Shown here: positions 43,862 through 50,588 of the stretch, piece after piece
Numbering within the stretch: the first letter of the stretch is position 1
How the letters are laid out: each line of letters opens with the position of its first letter
NCBI GenBank assembly: GCA_963832965.1
Contig: CAWHVW010000005.1
Coordinates: 620,001 to 684,000, forward strand
DNA from: CAWACP01 sp963832965
GTDB lineage: Bacteria; Acidobacteriota; Terriglobia; Bryobacterales; Bryobacteraceae
Direction of reading: 5' to 3'
DNA length: 64,000 nt
Made by a program: the position numbers and the translations under genes
The notes under the pieces: model-generated
Database searches by the model: none
What the model saw: the letters and a program-made list of their open reading frames with translations, nothing else
Told to the model about the DNA's origin: nothing

Positions 43862-43878
43862 TGTGCCTAAACTGTGTC
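43862..43878 (+). repeat. Putative recombinase arm site, right
   Basis: TGTGCCTAAACTGTGTC differs from the left copy (21761-21777) at one base and is in the same direction, 118 bp inside the right attachment core. Confidence 0.55.
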
Positions 43879-43913
43879 CGAACTCCATCTCTTCGATTCA
43901 TTGGGGTTGCTGT

Positions 43914-43935
43914 TTGAGCGAAAGCAGATTCCCCA
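43914..43935 (+). repeat. Second copy of a 22-bp xis sequence near the right end
   Basis: This is identical to the coding sequence of the excisionase wing (complement of 23014-23035) and still reads FERKQIP in one plus-strand frame, but the surrounding sequence does not encode a full HTH protein. It may be a remnant of another excisionase gene or a binding site shared by both ends. Confidence 0.75.
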
Positions 43936-43996
43936 GATTGTTGTAAACGTTAGGACTTCACGAAAAACGATGGAGCCATTGGAGCCGACTTCGCTC

Positions 43997-44042
43997 CCTT
44001 TTAAGCAGAGGGTCGCGGGTTCGAGTCCCGCCCGGCTCACCA
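43997..44042 (+). repeat. Attachment core, right copy (tRNA-Lys 3' fragment)
   Basis: This is an exact 46-bp duplicate of the tRNA-Lys 3' end, from the anticodon loop to CCA. It lacks the acceptor 5' strand and D arm, so it is not a functional tRNA. It marks the right boundary of the integrated element. Confidence 0.93.
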
Positions 44043-44110
44043 GTGATATCAATAACTTAACGTGAGTGAGTCTGCTCGCGGCTCGGCCAACGGACGTCGG
44101 AGCGACTCCG

Positions 44111-45505
44111 TCAAACCTTATCTGCCGGCTTCACGTTTGGGTTGAGGCGGAAAAAATTGTCGGGATCATAATTTCGCTTGAGCTGTCTCAGGCGCGCGTA
44201 ATTTGCGCCGTATCCCCGTGCGACCCTGCTCTCGCTTACCTCGCCGTTCAAACCCAGGCCGTTCAGATACGTATCCCCGGTGGAAACCGGCCGAAGGGCA
44301 TCCCTGACTCTCTGCAGCACCGCGCTTGTCCGTTCCCGAGATTCATCATCGCCCGACGGGCCGGTCATATGCACGAAGAAGCCGCGCCGGCGAACCGGGA
44401 ACGCCGTTTCGTGAACTGCAATCCGGGAGGCCGCGCCGTGAAACAGCTCCAGCGCGAGGCCACAGGATAAAGCCGGCGTGTCCACGATTCTTGCGGCAAG
44501 GGCGTCCGCGGTTTGCTCGTCGATTCCGGAGATAAAATCGATATCCTTCTCCATCCCGACGCTCAGCGGGCCCACATCGAGAACCTGCTGCATCTCCAGC
44601 CAGGACCTCGGCCTGATGTCATCAAACCGGGGCGCCCCCAGACCGCGGATGCGCTTCAGTACCCTCTCCCCTTCATCGGGACTGCCGCTCCAGCAGGCGA
44701 GCAATGTCAGGCTTTGCGCTGGCGTGAAGCGGAGATCGTTCATTGCGACCAGCGCCAGCGGGTCCGGGGCTTCCTCCGCAAACTCGCCAATCCCGCGCAG
44801 GACGGACGCAACCTCGGCGGCTGCGTACGTCAGCATTCCCGCGATAACTTCGCGTACGGGATGCAGACGGAAAGTGAGGGAGGTGGCCACGCCGAAGTTC
44901 CCGCCGCCGCCACGCAACGCCCAAAACAGTTCGGCGTCGTGATCCTCCGACGCTATCAGAGAGCGGCCGCGGGCGTCGATCACTTCGGCGCTGACCAGGT
45001 TGTCGCATGTCAGGCCGTAAGACCCCAGCAGATACCCGATGCCGCCGCCGAGCGTAACGCCCCCAATGCCCGTGCCCGGACACTCGGCCAATGGCACTGC
45101 CAAGCCACGAGGATGCGTCAAAGCATCCAGTTCGCCACAGGTAAGACCGGGATCCGCGCGGACATATCGGCCGTCCGCACTGATCTCCGCGCTTTTCATC
45201 CGGCCAAGGTCGATGACCAGGCCGTCGTTGCACGTCGCAAACGACGTGTGACCCCCGCCGCGCACGGCGACAAGCACGCCGTTGTCGCGCGCGAAGTGAA
45301 TCGCTGCGGCCACGTCCGCGGCACACGCGCATTGGGCAACGAGGGCCGGACGCCGGTCGAGGGCCCGCAGCCAGACCTGCCGGGCGCTGTCATAGCCGCT
45401 GTCGCCCGCCCTGACCAGCCGTCCGCTGAGGTGTTTCGCGAAACCCGATACTACGCTCTCCGGAATGCTCCTGCCTGATTGCGAGCGTAGCGGGCGGCGT
45501 CTCAC
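44111..45505 (-). CDS. FAD-dependent oxidoreductase, PCMH/BBE type
   Basis: This 464-residue flavoprotein has the FAD-binding PCMH domain (VAVRGGGHTSFA, where the His can hold 8-alpha-linked FAD, then PGTGIGGVTLGGGIGYL). The C-terminal BBE motif is YGANYARLRQLKRNYDPDNFFRLN, split here by function only. The family oxidises sugars, alkaloid-like or polyketide substrates with oxygen. There is no signal peptide. The GTG start overlaps the stop of the upstream small gene by 4 bp. The gene ends 68 bp outside the integrated element, so it belongs to the original chromosome. Confidence 0.9.
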   Translation of the reverse strand: MRRRPLRSQSGRSIPESVVSGFAKHLSGRLVRAGDSGYDSARQVWLRALDRRPALVAQCACAADVAAAIHFARDNGVLVAVRGGGHTSFATCNDGLVIDLGRMKSAEISADGRYVRADPGLTCGELDALTHPRGLAVPLAECPGTGIGGVTLGGGIGYLLGSYGLTCDNLVSAEVIDARGRSLIASEDHDAELFWALRGGGGNFGVATSLTFRLHPVREVIAGMLTYAAAEVASVLRGIGEFAEEAPDPLALVAMNDLRFTPAQSLTLLACWSGSPDEGERVLKRIRGLGAPRFDDIRPRSWLEMQQVLDVGPLSVGMEKDIDFISGIDEQTADALAARIVDTPALSCGLALELFHGAASRIAVHETAFPVRRRGFFVHMTGPSGDDESRERTSAVLQRVRDALRPVSTGDTYLNGLGLNGEVSESRVARGYGANYARLRQLKRNYDPDNFFRLNPNVKPADKV

Positions 45506-45945
45506 ATCTCTGCTACCCAGAAGAATGCATCAGGGATCTGCTGTCGCAAGGCCTTGCGGTATTGGACCGCCGCATCCAGGCCAGCGGTGGTGAAGATTGT
45601 GATCATCGCCTGGCGGACCTGGGGCGCCTGAGATTTCAGCCAGGCTATTCTGCGGTTCATGTCCTGAGCCGCCGCTTCGATAGTCACGCCGGCGTGGTGG
45701 TCCAGCCACATTGTGTGCTCGTATAACAAGCGCTTCCACAGCAGGTACTCGATTTTTTTGAGCTCCGGCCCCAGCGGTCCCATCGCTGCGTTCATTCCCG
45801 CCGCTACAGCGCGGGTAGCGAGTTTGGCTGCGATATCCGTCGCGTTCCTGATGGTGGCAACAAGACCTCCGTCGGCCTGCTGCTTGCTGCCCATTGTCGG
45901 ATCGAGATTGGGCATGTTGCCGAACCCCGGGCCCATAGCAATCAT
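45502..45945 (-). CDS. Conserved-looking hypothetical protein coupled to the FAD oxidoreductase
   Basis: This 147-residue protein has a Gly/Met-rich start and two or three amphipathic helices (NATDIAAKLATRAVAAG, LKKIEYLLWKRLLYEH). No cysteines or known motif were recognised. It overlaps the FAD oxidoreductase start by 4 bp, so both products are probably made together. A small partner or substrate-carrying protein is possible, but not supported by any domain. Confidence 0.6.
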   Translation of the reverse strand: MIAMGPGFGNMPNLDPTMGSKQQADGGLVATIRNATDIAAKLATRAVAAGMNAAMGPLGPELKKIEYLLWKRLLYEHTMWLDHHAGVTIEAAAQDMNRRIAWLKSQAPQVRQAMITIFTTAGLDAAVQYRKALRQQIPDAFFWVAEM

Positions 45946-46014
45946 TGTTTGCCTCGATTCTCCGATATTCGAAATATCGGATTCAGTCAGTATACGACGC
46001 GTACAGGAGTTGGC

Positions 46015-46716
46015 TCAACGCTGGCGTGCCAGGGACTCAAATTGCTGCGGCAGCGCATGGTGCTGCCCCACGTGGCCGACGTAGCCGGATACAATGGCGA
46101 CGTTGGAGAAGGTCACGGTGGCCAGGCCATCGGCAGCGTGCGAACATACACCGACGCCGACATAGACGGGATCTTCCATGGGCACCGTCATGGCGGAGAA
46201 AGCGGCCAGTTGGCCATCGCCAGACCCGGTGAAGGCGGTGAACCGATTGCCCTTACGCTCGATGCGGAGACGCGAAGAGCCATGTTCGGCTGAGGTGATG
46301 TCCTCTGTCCGGCCGCCGGAAGAGACCCGGTATTGCAGGGTGATGTGTCCGTCCGCGTGGATGGCGACATCGGCGTATGCGGATGCGGGGTCGAGGTTCT
46401 GGCGGAAGATCAGAACGGCCTTTTCCAGGGGAGCGAGGTGGCCGGCGGGGAAGTGCACATCGGCGGTCAATGTGGCATCTCCGGACAGCCGCACCCAACT
46501 GAAATGGAATGCATCCGCGCTGCCCCACATATCCGCACCTCCGCCGGTTACGCGATAGCTTCCGCTGGCTGCCTCATACACGGTGGCGCCTTGTTGGGTT
46601 TGGCCGACGTCGGTGGAGCCCGCGAAGATGCCTTGCGGCTGCTGCGCAGTAACAACGAGCGCAGTGGGCAGCGTGACCGCGAGGACCAGAACCATGCCGT
46701 ACCGATGATTGAGCAT
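46015..46716 (-). CDS. Secreted beta-sandwich (DUF1349/LamG-like) protein
   Basis: This 233-residue protein starts MLNHRYGMVLVLAVTLPTALVVTA, a signal peptide, followed by a concanavalin-like beta-sandwich: GADMWGSADAFHFSWVRLSGD, KAVLIFRQNLDPASAYADVA and a final TVTFSNVAIVSG strand. Such domains bind carbohydrates or are linked to TolB-like proteins. The C-terminal coding part contains the GGCAGCGC hairpin also found at 14012. It lies 38 bp downstream of the ADOP permease gene and may be co-transcribed with it. Confidence 0.75.
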   Translation of the reverse strand: MLNHRYGMVLVLAVTLPTALVVTAQQPQGIFAGSTDVGQTQQGATVYEAASGSYRVTGGGADMWGSADAFHFSWVRLSGDATLTADVHFPAGHLAPLEKAVLIFRQNLDPASAYADVAIHADGHITLQYRVSSGGRTEDITSAEHGSSRLRIERKGNRFTAFTGSGDGQLAAFSAMTVPMEDPVYVGVGVCSHAADGLATVTFSNVAIVSGYVGHVGQHHALPQQFESLARQR

Positions 46717-46754
46717 TGGAGTGGGATCAGCATCAGTATAGAGCAGAGAGCCCA

Positions 46755-49193
46755 CTATTCGTCGCGCAGAGCGGACATCGGGTCGATTCTTGTCGCGCGC
46801 CGCGCCGGAAGGTAGCAGGCCACCAGCGCCGCAGCCAGCAGAGTGGCGACGACCGCCGTAAACGAGCGCCAGTCGAAGGCTCCGACGTTGTAGAGGAGCC
46901 CGGTGAGAGTGCGGCCGACAAACCAGGCGCCCGGAATGCCCAAAGCCAGCCCGATGAGCGCGGCCTTCATGCCATCGCCAACCACGAGGCGCAGAACCTG
47001 CGCGCGACCGGCGCCGAGGGCCATGCGGATGCCCATTTCGTGGCTGCGCTGGGCCACCGCAAAGGTCATCACGCCATATATTCCGATTGCCGCCAGCAGC
47101 AGCGCCAATCCGGCGAAGCTGCCGAAGACCACGACGGTGAAACGGTCACTGGCCACTGACTGGCTCACCACCTGATCGAGCGTCAGCACGCCGGTCATGG
47201 GCAGATCCTGATCCATGGAGTGGATTGCGGCGGCGATGCTTTTTGTCACCGCGCCCGGGTCCCCGGAGGTGCGCACGGCGATCGAAGCGTAGGACCAGGG
47301 GCTCTGATCGAAGGGCACGTTCACCTCCGGCGACCCGGATGTGGGATGGGTGCGGTACTGCACGTCGTGATAAACGCCAACGATTTGCCATTCCACGGGA
47401 GCACCGAGCGGGGGAGTGCGGCCGGGAAGCAACTCCGGAATCCGCAAGCGCTGGGCCAGCGGGTCCATACCGGCCAGGTATTGACGAGCGAAACTCTCGC
47501 TGACCATGGCCACGCGGACGCCACCGGCGATATCGCGGGTGTTCAGGAAACGCCCCCTGGTGAGACGAATCCCGTAGGTCTCGTAGTAACCGGGAGTGGA
47601 CGGTTGGTAGAAGGCTGAGGGCTGCTTGCTCACATCCACGGCCGGCTGACCGACGACCGAAAAGGGGAGGGAACCGGCTCCGCCGCTGCCGGGAAGGAAC
47701 ACCGAGAGGGCGGCGTGGCGAACACCGGGCACAACTTCGATCCGCTCCATCAATTGCCGGTAGAATTGACGGATCTGGTCCGTCTGCAGCGTGCGGCCCA
47801 CCCGCAGGGGAACGCGGAAGGTGAGGACGTGATCCGTGCGAACGCCCAGATCGGCGGTGGCCACGTTCACGAAACTGCGGACCACCAGCCCGGCGCCGGC
47901 GACGAGGATGAACGCCAGTGCAAATTCCGCGATCACCAGAATCCGGCGCAAAAGGCGATGCCCGCCACCGGCGAGACTGCGCCCACTTTCCTTCAACACT
48001 TCGGCGATGTTCTGGCGGGCGGCCTGCCAGGCGGGCGCGCAGCCGAATAATACGCCGCTCAGGAGGGTGGCGCCCAGCGTGAAGAGCAGCACCGGGATGT
48101 TCAATCGCGGGTCGGCCTCATAGGGAATGCCGAGATCGTTCCGGGGCATGGCGGCCATCACTCCCTTGAGGATTCCAGCGGCGCACAGAACGCCCAGAGC
48201 GCCGCCGAGACTGGCCAGGGCGAGGCTCTCCGCCAGGAACTGACGAAAGATCCGACCGCGCGAAGCGCCATGCGCGACCCGCACTCCGATCTCGCGTTCC
48301 CGCGCCAACCCCCAGGCGAGCAGCAGATTGGCGATGTTAACGCAGGCGATCAGCAGCACGAAGCCCACGGCGCCCATCATCAGCCAGAGGCCGGTGCGCG
48401 TATTGGCTGGCAGAAAATCATTCTGGAGCGGCTCCACGCTGACAGTCAGGCCGGCATCGGTTTCCGGGTACGCCTGGGCCAGCCGTTTCTGGATCACCGC
48501 CATCTCGGCGTTGGCGGCTTCCGCGGTGACGCCTGGCTTGAGGCGCCCAAGGACCAGCAGCCAGTGATCCCGGCGGTTGATCTCTTCGGGCCGAAAAGCC
48601 AGAGGCACGCTCATCTGACTGTCGCCTCGGTCGTTGGGCCCGGGGGCGGCGACGCCGATGATGGTGTAGAGCTTCTCGCTCATGCGCAGCTTTCGGCCGA
48701 TCACGCCAGGGTCGCTGCCGAATTTCTGCTGCCAGTAGGAGTAGTTCAGAATGACCACCTGATCGTTGCCGACCTTGCCGTCGTCGGGAATGAAGTGCCT
48801 TCCGAGATGCACGTTCTGCCCGATCAGCAGATCGAAGAAACCAGGGGAGCTGCGGGTGGCCTGAACCTCTTCGGTCCAGTTCGCCGTCGAAAGGGTAAAG
48901 CCCTCGCCACCCCAGGCGCCGAGGGTCTGGAAAACCGTGCTCTGGCGCTGCCAGTCCTGATAGTCCTCGGTAGTGGCGTTGACCCGCTCCCCTTTAAGGT
49001 GCTCCCAGACCATGACGAGACGATCGGCATCGGGGTAAGGCAGCGGCGCCAGCAGCACCGAATAGAGCAGGCTGAAGATGGCTGTGGTGGCGCCGATGCC
49101 GAGAGCCAGGGCCAGCAGGGATACCGCGGCAAACCCCGGACTCTTCCACAGCAGCCGGGAACCGAAACGAATGTCGCGCAGAAACTCGGTCAC
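46755..49193 (-). CDS. ADOP-type duplicated FtsX/MacB permease
   Basis: This 812-residue protein begins with VTEFLRDIRFGSRLLWKSPG and a first helix with ALALGIGATTAIFSLL, the typical start of Acidobacterial duplicated orphan permeases. Two MacB periplasmic core domains and two FtsX permease units follow each other (membrane helices near residues 30-55, 275-415 and 690-800), ending in PARRATRIDPMSALRDE. No ATPase is encoded nearby, which is normal for this group. GTG 49193 has GGAGG upstream and matches the family start; a longer N-terminus in the same frame is low-complexity. The substrate is unknown. Confidence 0.92.
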   Translation of the reverse strand: MTEFLRDIRFGSRLLWKSPGFAAVSLLALALGIGATTAIFSLLYSVLLAPLPYPDADRLVMVWEHLKGERVNATTEDYQDWQRQSTVFQTLGAWGGEGFTLSTANWTEEVQATRSSPGFFDLLIGQNVHLGRHFIPDDGKVGNDQVVILNYSYWQQKFGSDPGVIGRKLRMSEKLYTIIGVAAPGPNDRGDSQMSVPLAFRPEEINRRDHWLLVLGRLKPGVTAEAANAEMAVIQKRLAQAYPETDAGLTVSVEPLQNDFLPANTRTGLWLMMGAVGFVLLIACVNIANLLLAWGLAREREIGVRVAHGASRGRIFRQFLAESLALASLGGALGVLCAAGILKGVMAAMPRNDLGIPYEADPRLNIPVLLFTLGATLLSGVLFGCAPAWQAARQNIAEVLKESGRSLAGGGHRLLRRILVIAEFALAFILVAGAGLVVRSFVNVATADLGVRTDHVLTFRVPLRVGRTLQTDQIRQFYRQLMERIEVVPGVRHAALSVFLPGSGGAGSLPFSVVGQPAVDVSKQPSAFYQPSTPGYYETYGIRLTRGRFLNTRDIAGGVRVAMVSESFARQYLAGMDPLAQRLRIPELLPGRTPPLGAPVEWQIVGVYHDVQYRTHPTSGSPEVNVPFDQSPWSYASIAVRTSGDPGAVTKSIAAAIHSMDQDLPMTGVLTLDQVVSQSVASDRFTVVVFGSFAGLALLLAAIGIYGVMTFAVAQRSHEMGIRMALGAGRAQVLRLVVGDGMKAALIGLALGIPGAWFVGRTLTGLLYNVGAFDWRSFTAVVATLLAAALVACYLPARRATRIDPMSALRDE

Positions 49194-49379
49194 GTGGTGA
49201 TGACCTCCCTTGAAGAGTAATACGCGCAAACCCGTTGGCGGTTCGCGCGTTTTTTGCCTGGGCGGCCTGGTTTCGGACTCTGCTGTCACTGGATTAGAGG
49301 CGGGGCGAAGGGCTTTCGGCGCTTTCTCAGTTTGGGGGCGCCCCTGTGTTAGCATTCTCTCGACTGGAGCCGCGCTGAG

Positions 49380-50408
49380 ATGAAACGCTTTTGCATCGTT
49401 CTTTCGGTTACGATTTGCACCGTTTGCATGACCGCGGCCACCGCCGCCATGGCGAAGGGGAACATTTCAGCGGTGACGACGGGGCCCGTCTATTGGTCCA
49501 CTTCCGAGCCGGATTGCAGTGGCGTGCAGGGACCCGTTACGATTACCGACTCTTCGGGGGCGATACTCGGCTATTCCTGCAAAGTGAGCGGGACGTTCGT
49601 ATGGCTGGCCGCGGGCGGGCCGTGGAGTAGTTCGATTCGCGTGGCGGCACCCGATGGAAACGCCATCGACGCCGATTATCGGTTCTACGATCCGAATGGA
49701 AACAGCCTGAGCATGGACACCACACTGGGAAGCGGCTCGCCGGTGACATCGGGCAATGAGGCGGAAGTTGCACTGTATGCCAACCAGCCGCTGGAAGTGG
49801 ACCTGCTCGGCGCCACGAGCGGCGCTCCGAGCTACAGCGCTACGCAGACCGGGTCCGTGTACGCCGAGTTTTACTGCCCCGACGCGACGACGTGCAGCGA
49901 CGTGCTTCCGCAACTGCTCTACTCGGCGCTGCCCACTATTCCGTGGTCGCTGAGCGTGCCGATTTCGTGGGCGAATGAGTTGGCGCTGCAGTGGTCGGCG
50001 GAGGGAATTGATGACGGCGGCGCGCACCGCGTGTCCCTCGCGATTTACAACCAGAGCGCAACCACCACGCAGTTCATGGTGCGGGTCTACGACAGCACCG
50101 GAAACCTTTTCGGGACGGGCTGGACGCCCTTGCTTCTGCCCTATCAAGCGAGCGGGGAAGCACAGACGTATGGGGTGCTTCTGTCGCAGTTGGTTTCGCC
50201 GCTGCCTTCGGGCATCTTCAAGGTGGTTATTGACGGCGGGGCGGATCTCTCTTCGGTGGAGGTGCTTCAGTTCACCGGTTCGTCGGCGACCACTTTGCAG
50301 GTGAGTCCGGACAGCGCACCCACCTCCATTCTCGCGGCAGCCCGGCAAGCACGCCTCAAGAACGGACACGTGCGATCAGAGCACGTGGCTGGCGCGCTAC
50401 ACAAGTGA
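49380..50408 (+). CDS. Secreted hypothetical protein
   Basis: This 342-residue protein has a signal peptide (MKRFCIVLSVTICTVCMTAA, cleavage after about residue 24). The mature part is Ser/Thr/Gly rich and beta-strand rich, with two Cys pairs (DCSG...GYSCKV and YCPDATTCSD). No known domain is recognised. It is followed by another secreted repeat protein in the same direction. An extracellular structural or binding role is likely, without further detail. Confidence 0.7.
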   Translation: MKRFCIVLSVTICTVCMTAATAAMAKGNISAVTTGPVYWSTSEPDCSGVQGPVTITDSSGAILGYSCKVSGTFVWLAAGGPWSSSIRVAAPDGNAIDADYRFYDPNGNSLSMDTTLGSGSPVTSGNEAEVALYANQPLEVDLLGATSGAPSYSATQTGSVYAEFYCPDATTCSDVLPQLLYSALPTIPWSLSVPISWANELALQWSAEGIDDGGAHRVSLAIYNQSATTTQFMVRVYDSTGNLFGTGWTPLLLPYQASGEAQTYGVLLSQLVSPLPSGIFKVVIDGGADLSSVEVLQFTGSSATTLQVSPDSAPTSILAAARQARLKNGHVRSEHVAGALHK

Positions 50409-50588
50409 AGCGATCTTCTTGCAGAACGCGATTGAATGCGGATATGATCGTGGGATCGATCAGCCTGCCGAGGGCAGTCTGATTCCCACGGTGCGGATCC
50501 TCAGGGCGATAGGGGAAATCCGAGTGCTTCCGCGATTCCTCGGGTGAGCCAACGATGGATACTGGGCGCGATCATGCTGAGGAGAACG

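Larger units (their letters stand above)
21644..44042. mobile_element. tRNA-Lys-integrated mobilizable element carrying type I-G CRISPR-Cas
   Basis: The element is bounded by a 46-bp direct repeat of the tRNA-Lys 3' end (21644-21689 and 43997-44042), about 22.4 kb in all. A tyrosine recombinase gene lies next to the tRNA, as usual for such elements. Inside are an excisionase-like gene, an RP4 Tra1-like mobilization region with relaxase, a 47-repeat CRISPR array, a full set of type I-G cas genes, an antitoxin/PIN pair, a TOTE primase-helicase and a zeta-toxin pair. No coupling protein or type IV secretion gene is seen, so conjugative transfer would need a helper. The 17-bp direct repeats near both ends look like recombinase arm sites. 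Confidence 0.9.

Noticed and set aside
43997..44042. Possible second tRNA-Lys gene
   Set aside because: Only the 3' half is present, without acceptor 5' strand and D arm; it is the attachment-site copy.
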